A stretch of 64,000 bases of DNA from a candidate division WOR-1 bacterium RIFOXYB2_FULL_45_9 (GTDB lineage: Bacteria > Margulisbacteria > WOR-1 > O2-12-FULL-45-9 > XYB2-FULL-48-7): assembly GCA_001771575.1 (NCBI GenBank), contig MEUD01000001.1, positions 1,241,277 through 1,305,276 on the forward strand, given 5' to 3'. Shown here one piece after another: positions 39,462 through 48,885 of the stretch (position 1 is its first letter; the number at the start of each line of letters is the position of its first letter). The notes beneath the pieces were generated by a model. That model had not been told where the DNA came from. It searched no databases and saw nothing but the letters and a program-made list of their open reading frames with translations. The position numbers and the translations under genes were made by a program.

Positions 39462-40493
39462 TTAACCCTCCTTGAATAATCCGTCCTGGTCGGTAGGTTG
39501 TTTTTTGATCGCGATGCCGAGATGCTTATAAGCATTTGGGGTGGCGGCCCGGCCACGCTGGGTACGTTCGATAAAACCGAGCTGTAACAGATATGGTTCG
39601 TAAACATCTTCAATTGTTTCTACCGCTTCGGAGATCCCGGCGGCGATCGTTTCGACGCCGACCGGTCCCCCCCGGAACTTCTCGATTATGGTAGACAAAT
39701 ATTTCCGGTCGATCTTGTCCAATCCGTGTTCGTCAACGCCCATCGAAACCAGGCACTCCCTGGCGAGTGGGCCGGTCAGGCTGGTGGTTCCTTTGACTTG
39801 GGCGAAGTCGCGGACCCGGCGGAGAAAGCGGATGGCAATCCGGGGGGTTCCCCGGGAGCGTTTGGCGATTTCAGCCGCGCCGTCGTCTTCGATCGAAATG
39901 TCTATCTTTTGCGCGGCCCGGTCGATGATCTCTTTTAATTCGTTGTGAGTGTAATACTCCAGCCGGTTAATAATACCGAAGCGGTCGCGCAGGGGGGACG
40001 AAAGGAGCCCGATCCTGGTAGTCGCCCCGACCAGTGTGAATTTCGGCAGGTCAAGGCGAATGGAGCGGGCGCTCGGCCCTTTGCCGATGATGATATCGAG
40101 GGCAAAATCTTCCATCGCCGGGTAGAGGACCTCTTCGACGGTTTTGTTGAGGCGGTGGATCTCGTCGATAAAAAGGATATCGTGCTCTTTAAGATTGGTC
40201 AGGATCGCCGCCAGGTCCCCAGGCCGCTCGATCGCCGGGCCGGAGGTGATCTTGATGCTGGCGCCGATCTCATTGGCGATAATATTGGCAAGAGTGGTTT
40301 TGCCAAGTCCGGGCGGACCGTAAAAGAGGAGGTGTTCGAGCGCTTCACCGCGCGAGCGGACCGCGTCGATGTGGATCCGCAGGTTTTTCTTGATCTGTTC
40401 CTGGCCGACGAAGTTCGCAAAGCGCCGCGGACGTAACCCCTCAACCGCCTGGTCGTCTTCCTGCTTTTCCGGCCTAACTTCCATTTCCGCCAT
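39462..40493 (-). CDS. ruvB: Holliday junction helicase RuvB
   Basis: AAA+ motor of the RuvABC branch-migration complex, about 343 residues. [18 protein letters not shown] is the typical start. Walker A is [11 protein letters not shown], Walker B is LFIDEIHRL, sensor 1 is [20 protein letters not shown], and a winged-helix C-terminus ends with [17 protein letters not shown]. The ATG at 40493 is preferred over longer frames; it lies inside the end of slt. ruvA and ruvC are not in the window. Confidence 0.96.
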   Translation of the reverse strand: MAEMEVRPEKQEDDQAVEGLRPRRFANFVGQEQIKKNLRIHIDAVRSRGEALEHLLFYGPPGLGKTTLANIIANEIGASIKITSGPAIERPGDLAAILTNLKEHDILFIDEIHRLNKTVEEVLYPAMEDFALDIIIGKGPSARSIRLDLPKFTLVGATTRIGLLSSPLRDRFGIINRLEYYTHNELKEIIDRAAQKIDISIEDDGAAEIAKRSRGTPRIAIRFLRRVRDFAQVKGTTSLTGPLARECLVSMGVDEHGLDKIDRKYLSTIIEKFRGGPVGVETIAAGISEAVETIEDVYEPYLLQLGFIERTQRGRAATPNAYKHLGIAIKKQPTDQDGLFKEG

Positions 40494-42645
40494 AAAGCCT
40501 CTTGTATTCAAAATAGCTGTTCATTACTTTTTGCACGTAGAGCCTGGTTTCCAGGATCGGGATGCTTTCGACAAACTCGTCGATGTCGATCGCGCCGATG
40601 TTTCCCCCGTACCAATTTTTGACGTAACGCCAAACCCTGTTCGGCCCACCGTTGTAGCCGGCAAGCGATAAATACCAATTATTATTGAAGCTTTTAATTA
40701 AGCCGGACAAGTAGTAGGTTCCCATTTTAATATTGGTGTCGGCATGGTTGAGTTTCGAGGTCCGGTAGCTGGAAAGATTTAATTGTTTGGCTATCCCCCG
40801 GCCGGTCCCCGGCATGATTTGCATTAGTCCCCTGGCGGAGGCGTGGGAGCGCGCATTGTTTAAAAAACGGCTCTCTTCCCTGATGACCGCCAGGACAAGA
40901 TAAGGATCGACCCCGTAATTGCCGGCTTCCTCGCAAACTCTTTTCCAGTAACCGCGGGGATAAGCGAGCTGCCAGACCTTTTCCGGAACAGCATCAAGTT
41001 TGTTGGTGTATAGGGCGGAGTCGATCTTTTGCTGGGCGAAGCGGATGGCGGAGATGTAGCGGCCGGCCCTGACCAGTACCTCTCCGAGCTTGAGCTGGGC
41101 AGATTCCTTTTCGGAGTCGGAGGAACCGCTTACCAGATACTTCGCTTCTTCGGCGGCAAATGCGGTCAGCCCCAGGTCCATTAGCTCCTGGTATTTGCTT
41201 AAATGCAGAGAGAGGTCCGATCGATCAAGAGAGGTCTCTTCCGATTTGCTCTGGAGCCAGATGTCCATAAGAGTGGCGAGTTCCTCCTCGTCGTCTTCGT
41301 TGATCGTTTTGAGTACCTCGCCGATGTTGTCGCACTTCAGGGTGATTTGGTCGCCGATGGCACTGCCGGTCAGGCGGAGCCTTTCCTGGGCCCGGTATGC
41401 GTAATAGGTGTGATCAAAACGCTTGGCCAGTTTTTTGTAAACTTCCTGGGCGGCCCCGGCCTTCCCCTGTCTCTCCAGGGCTTTGGCCTCAAAAAAATAA
41501 CAGCGGGGAGTTTCGCTCCCCATCGGATAGAGCTGGGCGAGGTGGAGGTAGTTTACGGCGTTTTGCCAATCACTGGCCCAATAATAGATCTTTCCCATCC
41601 GCCAGATGGCCGAAGAAGCGGTTTTACCGGTTGGATAGTTTTTGATTATTGAATAATAATTTTCCAGCGCGCCGTTGGTGTTCCCCAGCAATTCCCGAAA
41701 ATAAGCGCGCCAGTAAAGAGCTTCCGGGGCCAGGTCGGACGATGGGGGGACTTTTCCCAGAGCGGCGACCGCCCAGTCGTATTTGCCGCGCCGGCCGTAA
41801 GCCCGGCCCAGGTAGTAATTGGCTTTGCCGGCAAGGTTGGGGGCGCCGCGCGCCGCTTTTTCCAGATTGGCAATCCCCCGGTTGTAATCGTTCCCCAGGG
41901 TTTCCGCCCGACCAAGCATGATCCAGGCCTCATTAATGTAACTGCTTTTCGGGTATGTTCGGGCCAGGCGATTAAAGATGTTGGAGGCCATGGTGTAATC
42001 CGCCTGGTTAAAATAGGCCATCCCCTGGTTGTAGAGCGCTTTGTCCGAAGGCTTGTATTGGGGAAGTTTCTTTTTGTGGGACTTTTTTAATTTGGCGATC
42101 GTCGCCCGGGCTTTATGCCCAAATGAGCTTAGCGGGTGGTACAGATCGGTCTCTTCATAAGCGAAATAAGCGTTTTTCCAGTCACCGCTTTTTTCATGGC
42201 TAAAAGCGATGAGGTAGCGGGCCTCGTCCGCTTCTTCATGGTCGGGGTATTTTTCCAGCAGAAGGTTGAAAGTTTTCACAGCGGCTTGATAATTTTTGTC
42301 GTTGAAATAGCTTTTCCCCAGCCGCAAACGCGCCTTGGGAATAAGCAGGCTTTTTGGGTATTCGGTAGTCAGTCGCTGGTATTGCTCAATAGCTTCGGGG
42401 AAATTCCGGTCGTTGAAATAAAGGCTGGCCGCCGCGAAACGAGCGTAATCGCCAAGGGAAAAGTCCCGGTCGTCGGCCGCTCGCAAATAGTTGTTGATCG
42501 CGGACGCTATGTTGTTTCCCTTTTCCGCCTGGAGTCCGGCTCGAAAACTTTCGGCCGCCATGCTGGTTTGCCCCCCCTCGTTGGTTTGAGCCTGAAGGGG
42601 AAGAAAAAGTGACAACAAGAGCGTTAGTACGATGAAAATACGCAT
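40474..42645 (-). CDS. slt: Soluble lytic murein transglycosylase with TPR repeats
   Basis: Periplasmic enzyme that cleaves peptidoglycan glycan strands to anhydro-muropeptides. About 723 residues: a signal peptide ([17 protein letters not shown]), then a long alpha-helical solenoid of TPR-like repeats (about 30-540), then a C-terminal goose-lysozyme-like SLT domain with the catalytic Glu in IREESRF, followed by [12 protein letters not shown] and [15 protein letters not shown] at 42654 is a possible earlier start. The gene is divergent from galT, with back-to-back -10 boxes. Confidence 0.93.
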   Translation of the reverse strand: MRIFIVLTLLLSLFLPLQAQTNEGGQTSMAAESFRAGLQAEKGNNIASAINNYLRAADDRDFSLGDYARFAAASLYFNDRNFPEAIEQYQRLTTEYPKSLLIPKARLRLGKSYFNDKNYQAAVKTFNLLLEKYPDHEEADEARYLIAFSHEKSGDWKNAYFAYEETDLYHPLSSFGHKARATIAKLKKSHKKKLPQYKPSDKALYNQGMAYFNQADYTMASNIFNRLARTYPKSSYINEAWIMLGRAETLGNDYNRGIANLEKAARGAPNLAGKANYYLGRAYGRRGKYDWAVAALGKVPPSSDLAPEALYWRAYFRELLGNTNGALENYYSIIKNYPTGKTASSAIWRMGKIYYWASDWQNAVNYLHLAQLYPMGSETPRCYFFEAKALERQGKAGAAQEVYKKLAKRFDHTYYAYRAQERLRLTGSAIGDQITLKCDNIGEVLKTINEDDEEELATLMDIWLQSKSEETSLDRSDLSLHLSKYQELMDLGLTAFAAEEAKYLVSGSSDSEKESAQLKLGEVLVRAGRYISAIRFAQQKIDSALYTNKLDAVPEKVWQLAYPRGYWKRVCEEAGNYGVDPYLVLAVIREESRFLNNARSHASARGLMQIMPGTGRGIAKQLNLSSYRTSKLNHADTNIKMGTYYLSGLIKSFNNNWYLSLAGYNGGPNRVWRYVKNWYGGNIGAIDIDEFVESIPILETRLYVQKVMNSYFEYKRLYGGNGS

Positions 42646-42660
42646 ATTCGACAAGGATTA

Positions 42661-42669
42661 ATTGTAACA
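42661..42669 (-). promoter_or_regulatory. Extended -10 promoter (TGTTACAAT) for slt
   Basis: Minus-strand TGT-TACAAT lies 15 bases before the ATG at 42645 and 6 bases before a TTG at 42654. It is arranged back to back with the galT -10 box. Confidence 0.45.
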
Positions 42670-42676
42670 CCGCGTG

Positions 42677-42685
42677 TGTTATAAT
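42677..42685 (+). promoter_or_regulatory. Extended -10 promoter (TGTTATAAT) for galT
   Basis: TGT-TATAAT lies 9 bases before the ATG at 42695, with no ribosome site. A leaderless message is expected. Confidence 0.65.
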
Positions 42686-42694
42686 ACAACCGCC

Positions 42695-43711
42695 ATGCCA
42701 GAACTGCGGCAAAATCCCGCGACCAAAGAATGGGTGATCATCGCTTCTGAGAGGGCCCGGCGGCCGGAAGACCTGGGCTCCGGCGCCCGCCAGGCGACGG
42801 AGGCGCAAAAACAAGCCTGTCCTTTTTGTCCTGGAAAAGAGAGTTTGACCCCCGGCGAGATCCTGGCTTATCGGGAGTTTGGGACTAATCCTGATTCTCC
42901 GGGCTGGTGGATCAGGATAATTCATAATAAATATGCCGCCCTAGCCCCTGACGGACAAAAGAGAGAGCGGACCAGACTATTTGATTTTTTTACCATGATG
43001 AACGGGCTGGGAGAGCATGAGGTGATCATTGAATCCCCCCACCATGATTTGACGATCGCGACCATGGAAGAAAAACAGGTCGAAGAGCTTTTTCTCGCTT
43101 ACCGTGAGCGCTATATTACTTTATCAAAAAATCCGCAGTTTGAAATGGTCATTATTTTTAAGAACCACGGGATCGGCGCGGGAACCTCTTTGCATCACCC
43201 TCATTCCCAGCTGATCGCCACACCGATCACCCCCGTCCATATCCGCCACCGTCTGGAAGAGTCGATGCGTTATTTTGACGACAACGGCCGCTGTGTCTAT
43301 TGCGAGATGATCGAAAAAGAAAAAGCGGCCAATGAGCGGGTGATCATGGAGACCGATAATTTTATCGCTATTTCCCCTTTTGCTTCCCGGTCGCCTTTTG
43401 AGACCAAGGTCCTGCCGAAAAAGCACGCGTCATCGTTTGACGGCGTTTCCCCCGCCGACGCCAAAGAGCTGGCTTTTGTTATGAGGGTGATCTTGAAAAA
43501 GCTATACATTTCCTTGAACAATCCGGACTATAATTTTGTGATCAATTCTTCTCCCTGCCACGAGAAAGAGACCGAATATTTCCACTGGCACATCCAGATC
43601 CTTCCCCGGGTCAGCGCCGTGGCCGGTTTTGAGCTTGGTTCCGGCATCTACATTAATACCGTTGTTCCGGAAGAAGCGGCCAAATACCTGCGCAGCGTTA
43701 AAGCTGAATGA
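42695..43711 (+). CDS. galT: Galactose-1-phosphate uridylyltransferase family (GalT)
   Basis: Nucleotidyl transferase of the HIT superfamily, 338 residues. CPFC (C42, C45) is a zinc site. H168-P169-H170 in [13 protein letters not shown] is the catalytic HPH motif. [20 protein letters not shown] is the C-terminal zinc/His region, given here from its DNA. Relatives also include ADP-glucose phosphorylases, so the hexose-phosphate substrate is not certain. The start at 42695 is set by the TATAAT. It is coupled to the tlyA-like gene by ATGA. Confidence 0.92.
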   Translation: MPELRQNPATKEWVIIASERARRPEDLGSGARQATEAQKQACPFCPGKESLTPGEILAYREFGTNPDSPGWWIRIIHNKYAALAPDGQKRERTRLFDFFTMMNGLGEHEVIIESPHHDLTIATMEEKQVEELFLAYRERYITLSKNPQFEMVIIFKNHGIGAGTSLHHPHSQLIATPITPVHIRHRLEESMRYFDDNGRCVYCEMIEKEKAANERVIMETDNFIAISPFASRSPFETKVLPKKHASSFDGVSPADAKELAFVMRVILKKLYISLNNPDYNFVINSSPCHEKETEYFHWHIQILPRVSAVAGFELGSGIYINTVVPEEAAKYLRSVKAE

Positions 43712-44310
43712 GACCGAAAAAAAAAGACCACCCTTACGTCGGCCGCGGCGGCCTGAAGCTGGCGGCCGCCCTTGACCAATTCGCGGTTTCGGCGGAAGGC
43801 CGGACGGCTCTCGACATTGGCGCTTCGACCGGCGGGTTTACCGATTGTCTTCTTCAGCGCGGAGCGGCCAGGGTCTTTGCTATTGATGTCGCCTATGGAC
43901 AATTCGCCTGGAAGCTTCGCCAGGATCCCCGGGTCGTGGTGGTCGAGAGGACGAATGTCCGCTATTTAACCCGGGAGGAGCTGTACCAGCCTTCCCGAGG
44001 CGGATTGGATCCGGCTACCATTGCCGTTATCGACGTTTCTTTTATCTCCCTAGGCAAAGTCCTGCCGGCGGTTTATAATTTGCTCGCGGAGCGGGCCGAA
44101 GTTATTGCCCTGATCAAGCCGCAGTTCGAGGCGCGTAGGGAGCAGGTGGGAAGAGGAGGGATTGTCAGGGATGAGGCGGTACGTCGGGAAGTAGTCGACA
44201 AAGTTAAGGCCGAGGCGGAGAGATTGGGCTTTAAAGTCAACGGGGTGATCCAGTCGCCGATCGAAGGAGCGGAAGGGAATGTTGAATTTCTCATCTACCT
44301 CGCCAAATGA
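43708..44310 (+). CDS. TlyA/FtsJ-like RNA methyltransferase lacking the S4 domain
   Basis: SAM-dependent rRNA 2'-O-methyltransferase of the TlyA (hemolysin A) family. It has 200 residues against about 240-275 usual. It begins at the linker ([16 protein letters not shown]) that follows the N-terminal S4 RNA-binding domain in homologues, so the S4 domain is missing. The catalytic part is intact: [18 protein letters not shown] (SAM loop), [28 protein letters not shown] and LIKPQFEA. It overlaps the following membrane gene by 32 bases. A tlyA-nadK neighbourhood is common. Confidence 0.9.
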   Translation: MRPKKKDHPYVGRGGLKLAAALDQFAVSAEGRTALDIGASTGGFTDCLLQRGAARVFAIDVAYGQFAWKLRQDPRVVVVERTNVRYLTREELYQPSRGGLDPATIAVIDVSFISLGKVLPAVYNLLAERAEVIALIKPQFEARREQVGRGGIVRDEAVRREVVDKVKAEAERLGFKVNGVIQSPIEGAEGNVEFLIYLAK

Positions 44311-44716
44311 AGAACAGGACTATCTAATCAAGTCGGGCTTCAAGGTCCTGGCCAGAAAGCCGAAAGCGATGGTTATTTCCAGGGTCGACGGTAAAGATCA
44401 CCTGGGAAAGCTGGAGGCCGATTACCTGGTCAGCCGCGACAATCACCAATTTATTGTAGTCGTTCAGCAGGGGGAAGGGGCGCTTGACCCAAGCGACCCG
44501 ATCGTCCGCCGCCGCCTGGTTGAATTTGACCGAGCCTTCAATTGCCACGGACTGGTATTTTTTAATCCGCACGAAAGCCAGCTCCAGGTCGTTAGTTTTC
44601 GTTTTGTCCGCGAGAAGGGGTGGCTTGATCTCTTCTTTCAATTCCTGATGTTTGGTCTGGCCATTGCGGTTGTCGCGGGGATAATCTGGCTGATGATCCA
44701 CATAAAAATGTTTTAA
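44279..44716 (+). CDS. Membrane protein with degenerate nuclease-like domain
   Basis: A 145-residue protein of unknown function. The N-terminal 110 residues are alpha/beta; [23 protein letters not shown] has the pattern of a PD-(D/E)xK nuclease core (acid, beta turn, strand) but ends in VVVQ where E-x-K is expected. One transmembrane helix (about 118-140) closes the protein. It lies between the tlyA-like gene and nadK, overlapping the former by 32 bases. It may be a nucleic-acid-binding membrane protein. The nuclease comparison is tentative. Confidence 0.65.
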   Translation: MLNFSSTSPNEEQDYLIKSGFKVLARKPKAMVISRVDGKDHLGKLEADYLVSRDNHQFIVVVQQGEGALDPSDPIVRRRLVEFDRAFNCHGLVFFNPHESQLQVVSFRFVREKGWLDLFFQFLMFGLAIAVVAGIIWLMIHIKMF

Positions 44717-44727
44717 AGGAGAATGAC

Positions 44728-45486
44728 ATGAAAACCATCGGGATAATCAGTAAGATCGAAGACCGCCTCATTGCGGCGACCGCGGACAAAGTTGCCAAAG
44801 AGCTTAAAGGCCGGGGCTTTACGGTTAACTTGGCCAAGGCCGATTTTGTGATCACCCTCGGGGGCGACGGGACGATCTTGCGAGCGGCGAGGCTTTTGGC
44901 TGCTAAAGGGACGCCGATTCTGGGTGTTCATCTCGGTGGCGTTGGATTCATGTCGGAAATCGAACTGAAAGACCTGATTGCGGCGGTGGAGAGGATCAAA
45001 CGGGGTGATTACCAGCTTGATGAACGGATCATGATCGAGGCCGAGGTCGGCCGGAAAAAAGTGACCGCTCTTAACGATATTGTGATCGGCAAAAGCGGGA
45101 TCTCACGGGTAATAAAATTTGAGCTGGAAGGGATCTCAAAATATACCGCCGACGGAATGATCTTTGCGACAGCGACCGGTTCAACCGCTTATAATCTGGC
45201 GGCCGGCGGGCCGCTCCTGGAGCCGGAAGCGAAAAGCATAATTATTTCGCCTATTTGCTGTCACAGCCTTAATACCCGTTCGCTGGTCTTGGATAGCCCC
45301 GCTGTTTTTCGGCTGACCCGGGGGGGCGAAGTGATCTTGACCGCCGATGGTCAGCAAATGATACCGGTTAAAGTCGGCGTGCGGGTGATCATCAAACGAG
45401 CGGCGGAAAAGACCCGGTTCATCAGATTGCGGGCGTACGATTTTTTTGGCCGGGTCAGGGAGACCTTTGGTTTAGGGGAAAATTAG
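44728..45486 (+). CDS. nadK: NAD kinase
   Basis: ATP-dependent phosphorylation of NAD to NADP. The protein has 252 residues, slightly short. LGGDGTILRAARLL is the catalytic GGDGT motif, LGGVGFMSEIE and ATGSTAYNLAAGGPLLEP are the family signatures, and LTADGQQ is near the end. An AAAGGAG site precedes the ATG. The stop shares TTAG with the convergent small gene. Confidence 0.95.
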   Translation: MKTIGIISKIEDRLIAATADKVAKELKGRGFTVNLAKADFVITLGGDGTILRAARLLAAKGTPILGVHLGGVGFMSEIELKDLIAAVERIKRGDYQLDERIMIEAEVGRKKVTALNDIVIGKSGISRVIKFELEGISKYTADGMIFATATGSTAYNLAAGGPLLEPEAKSIIISPICCHSLNTRSLVLDSPAVFRLTRGGEVILTADGQQMIPVKVGVRVIIKRAAEKTRFIRLRAYDFFGRVRETFGLGEN

Positions 45487-45692
45487 TTGTTGAACTGGCC
45501 GCTGTTGAGCCCAAGCAATCCGGCGAGGTCTTCAACCAACACGATCTCGCGGGGATCGGACAGGTTGGCCGCCGCGGTGAACGGAAAGATCGAGAAGAGG
45601 GTGATCTTTTTGGTCTTGGCGTGGACGATCTTGTCGTAATAGTTATGAGCGGAGGTCTTTTCCAGGACTTCCATAACTTTTTGATTGTTCAT
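45483..45692 (-). CDS. Hypothetical small protein
   Basis: A 69-residue protein of unknown function. A helical start (NNQKVMEVLEKTSAHNYYDKI) is followed by a beta strand and a hydrophobic end (EDLAGLLGLN). A strong AAGGAGG site lies 6 bases before the ATG, which supports it as real. It follows another small gene on the same strand by 10 bases; both begin MNN and share an NYD/NYYD then Lys-rich pattern, so they may be diverged relatives. Confidence 0.65.
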   Translation of the reverse strand: MNNQKVMEVLEKTSAHNYYDKIVHAKTKKITLFSIFPFTAAANLSDPREIVLVEDLAGLLGLNSGQFNN

Positions 45693-45702
45693 GGCTTCCT
45701 CC

Positions 45703-45894
45703 TTAGAAATAGCACTTGTCGCTGACGGTGACCGTTTTGAGCTTGTTGGCTAAAATATCAAGAAAAGGCGTGGCGGGAAGCTGGCTTTTGCCGATAATGG
45801 TGGCGTCTTGAACATAGCTGGACCGTTTGGCCTTATTTGGCCTGGTGATGAGGACAACATCGTAATTTTCTCTGCGGACATCTTCGTTGTTCAT
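45703..45894 (-). CDS. Hypothetical small protein
   Basis: A 63-residue protein of unknown function, first of a pair of tiny genes. It has an alternating beta/helix pattern (NYDVVLITRPNKAKR, then ATIIGKSQLPATPFLDILANKL). A moderate ribosome site (GAGAGAGG) precedes the ATG. It lies between rimO and nadK. No family is recognised. Confidence 0.6.
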   Translation of the reverse strand: MNNEDVRRENYDVVLITRPNKAKRSSYVQDATIIGKSQLPATPFLDILANKLKTVTVSDKCYF

Positions 45895-45942
45895 GGCTCT
45901 TTACCTCTCTCACATATATATCGGCATGTTTGAGCGGTAATT

Positions 45943-47163
45943 TCAGTTGATTTTGCCAAAGAGGTCGTATGCGGCGGCTTTGGTGACCAGGGCTTTGACC
46001 ATGGTCCCCGGTGGGATATTTTTCTTTGATGACAGGTAAAATACGCCATCTATTTCAGGGGCGTCCCGGTAGGTACGGCCGACGTGGAGCTTTCCTTTTT
46101 TCCCTTCGACCAGGACCTCGATCTTTTGGCCGACCAATGAACGGTTGTGCTCGAGCGAGACCAGGCGCTGGGCTCGCATGGCGGTTTCCCGGCGCTCTTC
46201 TTTGATCCAAGCCGGCACTTGTCCCGGCAGTTTGGCGGCGGGGGTCCCGGCTTCGCGGCAATAACCAAAGACCCCAAGTTTATCGAACCGGGCGGCGCGA
46301 ATAAGGTCAAGGAGTTCGTTGAAATCGGCCTTGGTCTCTCCGGGAAAGCCGACGATCAGCGAAGTGCGCAGGACCAGGCCCGGTATTTTCCGGCGCAGTT
46401 TGGCGACCAGGAATTCAAGGTCGCTCCGGTCGTAGCGACGGTTCATCTTTTTAAGGACAGCGGCGCTGGTGTGCTGGACCGGCATGTCCAGGTATTTTAC
46501 GATCTTCTTCTCGCCAGCGACCACGTCGATCAGTTCATCGGTAATATGGCTTGGGTGAGTGTACATGACGCGGAGCCAGCGGACCCCTTTGATCCGGGCC
46601 GCTTTTTTCAGGATCGACGGGAAAGCCGGGTGGGCGGTCGTGTCCTGGGCGACAAAGATGATTTCTTTGGTCCCCCTTTTGGCCAGAGCGGCGACTTCTT
46701 CCAGGATGTCTTTTTCCGGCCGTACGCGGAGCTTTCCCCGGAGGGTCGGGATCAGGCAATAAGAACAGCGGTTGTCGCACCCCTCGGCGATCTTGACGTA
46801 CGCGTACCACTTGGGGGTCGCTTTGAGCCTGGGAGTAGCACAGCTAAAGAGGCCAATGCTTTCGATCTCGCCGTCGATCGCGGGGAGGATGGCTTTGCCG
46901 ACCTTCCTAAGCCATTGCGGAAGACAGCCGGCGATATAGAGCTTGCGGCAGTCCCCTTTTTTCTTCCAGGCGGCCATTTCCCGCAAGACTTTTTGAGCTT
47001 CTTCGCGGGCCGGTTTTAAAAAGGCGCAGGTGTTGACGACAATGACCTCGGCCTTGGCCGGGTCGGTCGTTATTTCATTGCCGCCGCCGGCGACCGAACC
47101 CATCATCACCTCGGTATCGGCCAGGTTTTTCGGACAGCCTAAGCTGACAAAATGGTATTTCAC
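45943..47163 (-). CDS. rimO: Ribosomal protein uS12 methylthiotransferase RimO
   Basis: Radical-SAM enzyme that adds a methylthio group to Asp of ribosomal protein uS12. The protein has 406 residues. An N-terminal UPF0004 domain with Cys in FVSLGCPKNLADTE, VVNTCAF and IAGCLP binds one iron-sulfur cluster. The radical SAM CxxxCxxC is in GCDNRCSYCLIP. A C-terminal TRAM domain closes the protein. The SLGCPKNLADTE start favours RimO over MiaB. The start codon is GTG, 6 bases after a TGCTATAAT box. Confidence 0.93.
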   Translation of the reverse strand: MKYHFVSLGCPKNLADTEVMMGSVAGGGNEITTDPAKAEVIVVNTCAFLKPAREEAQKVLREMAAWKKKGDCRKLYIAGCLPQWLRKVGKAILPAIDGEIESIGLFSCATPRLKATPKWYAYVKIAEGCDNRCSYCLIPTLRGKLRVRPEKDILEEVAALAKRGTKEIIFVAQDTTAHPAFPSILKKAARIKGVRWLRVMYTHPSHITDELIDVVAGEKKIVKYLDMPVQHTSAAVLKKMNRRYDRSDLEFLVAKLRRKIPGLVLRTSLIVGFPGETKADFNELLDLIRAARFDKLGVFGYCREAGTPAAKLPGQVPAWIKEERRETAMRAQRLVSLEHNRSLVGQKIEVLVEGKKGKLHVGRTYRDAPEIDGVFYLSSKKNIPPGTMVKALVTKAAAYDLFGKIN

Positions 47164-47169
47164 TTCATA

Positions 47170-47178
47170 ATTATAGCA
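47170..47178 (-). promoter_or_regulatory. Extended -10 promoter (TGCTATAAT) for rimO
   Basis: Minus-strand TGC-TATAAT lies 6 bases before the GTG start at 47163. An ATG in between is in another frame. Confidence 0.6.
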
Positions 47179-47187
47179 CTCTCAATG

Positions 47188-47208
47188 CCCCCTCTCTCGG
47201 AGCGGGGG
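47188..47208. repeat. GC-rich hairpin between divergent promoters
   Basis: CCCCC-T-CTC-TCG-GAG-C-GGGGG: an 8-bp stem with one mismatch and a 3-base loop, between the rimO and pseudokinase -10 boxes. Its composition resembles the second hairpin at 28706-28731. It overlaps the -35 region of the pseudokinase promoter. Confidence 0.4.
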
Positions 47209-47213
47209 ATTTA

Positions 47214-47222
47214 TGCTATAAT
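47214..47222 (+). promoter_or_regulatory. Extended -10 promoter (TGCTATAAT) for the pseudokinase gene
   Basis: TGC-TATAAT lies 10 bases before the ATG at 47233, with no ribosome site. It sets the start at 47233 and excludes upstream in-frame codons. Confidence 0.65.
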
Positions 47223-47232
47223 TTCGCTAATT

Positions 47233-48273
47233 ATGGAACAGCTCCTCAAGAGCCGCTATACCATCGGGGAAAAGATCTCCGAAAACCATTTTAGCGTCAC
47301 CTATCGAGGGACATACGTCGGGACCGACAAGCCGCTGATCGTTAAGATATACAAACGCGGCACCCTCAACTCCACCCTGATCAAAGGGATGAAATTCAGC
47401 GTCAAGGATTTTTCCCTCATCTCCCACTCCTCGATCGCGAAAATGATCGATGGGGATTATGGCTGGCAGGGGTTCTATTACATTCGCGAATACGTGAACG
47501 GAAAAAGCCTGCGCCAGCTTTTGGCGGCGGGAAAAATGGAAACGGAGCAAGCCTTGCTGATCGCCCAGCAGGTCCTGGCCGCGCTGGAAGCGGCCGAAGC
47601 AAGCCGGGTTTTGCACGGCGCCCTGACCCCGGAAAATATAATTATCGACGAGAAGGGCGGAGTTAAGATCACCGATTTCGTGATCAAGGGCGAGCTTAAA
47701 GAAGCTCTGCCGCAGAAGATCCAGGAGCTTTTGGTCGGACTGGCTTACGCCTCCCCCGAGAGCCTGGAGGGGGCCCCTTTGACCCCGGCTTCCGATCTGT
47801 ACTCGTTCGGGATGATCCTTTTTGAAATGCTGGCAGGCCGACCGCTTATAAAAAACGGGGGGATAGCCGCCCATTTGCAGAAAATGAAAAGAGCGTCGCT
47901 CGCTCCCAGGCAGGAGCTTTCATTTTTACCCGGATATTTAGCCGACATTTTGTTCAAACTACTCCAGCGCGACCCGATTCTCCGTTTCCAATCGGCCTCC
48001 GCGGTTCGTGAAAGCCTCGCTTCCCAGTCGCTCCCCCTGCCGCCAAAGATCGGGGATGAGTATCTTAAGCTTTTTGAGGGAGTGGTGACCCAATATGGCG
48101 GCGAGGACCTCCCTGCGCCAAAACCGAGCAGTACCGTGGCAGAGAGTGAAGGGGAGAGCCAACAGTCCCTTATGGTTCCGGATAAAAAAGAAAACCGGAG
48201 CTGGCTTTTTGCCGTTTTTGTTTTGATCGGTGTCGCGATCGGCGTGGTTTACGCCTATTATTTGGGGAAATAG
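47233..48273 (+). CDS. Membrane-anchored Ser/Thr pseudokinase (PrkC-like relic)
   Basis: A 346-residue protein kinase fold without a normal catalytic site. The fold is clear: K38 (LIVKIYK), DLYSFGMILFEMLAGRP (subdomain IX) and ASPESL. The glycine loop has lost its glycines (ISENHFSVTY). HRDLKPEN reads HGALTPEN (128-135), so the catalytic Asp is Ala and Lys is Thr. DFG reads DFV. One C-terminal transmembrane helix (about 322-342) anchors it. The following PASTA protein and rpe match the prkC-rsgA-rpe locus of other bacteria, so this is probably a degenerate PrkC/StkP without its own sensor. It may signal by binding instead of phosphorylation. Confidence 0.85.
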   Translation: MEQLLKSRYTIGEKISENHFSVTYRGTYVGTDKPLIVKIYKRGTLNSTLIKGMKFSVKDFSLISHSSIAKMIDGDYGWQGFYYIREYVNGKSLRQLLAAGKMETEQALLIAQQVLAALEAAEASRVLHGALTPENIIIDEKGGVKITDFVIKGELKEALPQKIQELLVGLAYASPESLEGAPLTPASDLYSFGMILFEMLAGRPLIKNGGIAAHLQKMKRASLAPRQELSFLPGYLADILFKLLQRDPILRFQSASAVRESLASQSLPLPPKIGDEYLKLFEGVVTQYGGEDLPAPKPSSTVAESEGESQQSLMVPDKKENRSWLFAVFVLIGVAIGVVYAYYLGK

Positions 48274-48885
48274 ATGATCACCGGATATTTGACCGCTTAC
48301 CTGATCTTTATGCTCGTCGTTAGCGTGGTGATCAGCCTGCTTTTCCTTAGGTTGAAGCTCCCGGCCCCCCGCGTGTTGATCCCGCTGATCATTGTTTTGA
48401 TCTTGTCCCCGGTCATTGCCGGTTATTTGTATTTAACTTACTTTGACGATCTGCCGGAAACGATCGTTCCAGACGTTAAAGGGATGACCAAACAGCAGGC
48501 AACGGCCAGGATCGAAGAGGCCCAGCTCAAGATTGCCATCGCCGGAGAAGTTCGGCAGGCCGATGTGCCGGAAGGATCGGTCGCTTCCCAACGGCCGGAA
48601 GCGGGGCGGCGGGTCAAAGTTGACCGCGTCGTTAGTTTGATGATCAGTTCCGGCAAGCAGAGGATCGCGGCCCCCGACCTGGTCGGGAAAGATGTCAATC
48701 AGGCGATTAAAATGCTGGAGGCGGTCGGGCTTAAGGCCGGCGATTTGAACGGGGAACTAAACTTTGATCTGCCGGAAGGGGTTGTTTTGGCCCAGGAGCC
48801 CCTGCCCGGAGAGATGTCGGCCGTTGGTGACGGGATTGACCTGCTTATTTCCACTCAACAAGCAGTATCGGAGGAAGTAAAATGA
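48274..48885 (+). CDS. PASTA-domain membrane protein
   Basis: A 203-residue protein with two N-terminal transmembrane helices (about 5-27 and 35-55) and two extracytoplasmic PASTA domains: IVPDVKGMTKQQATARIEEA and AAPDLVGKDVNQAIKMLEAVG. PASTA domains bind peptidoglycan fragments or lipid II and are normally the C-terminal sensor of PrkC/StkP kinases. Here they are encoded apart from the kinase-like gene, starting directly after its stop. The two proteins probably form one split receptor. It overlaps rpe by 4 bases. Confidence 0.9.
   Translation: MITGYLTAYLIFMLVVSVVISLLFLRLKLPAPRVLIPLIIVLILSPVIAGYLYLTYFDDLPETIVPDVKGMTKQQATARIEEAQLKIAIAGEVRQADVPEGSVASQRPEAGRRVKVDRVVSLMISSGKQRIAAPDLVGKDVNQAIKMLEAVGLKAGDLNGELNFDLPEGVVLAQEPLPGEMSAVGDGIDLLISTQQAVSEEVK

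Noticed and set aside
46147-47019. Long open frame antisense to rimO (290 codons)
   Set aside because: rimO is well supported by its motifs and promoter; the antisense frame has low-complexity composition and no ribosome site.
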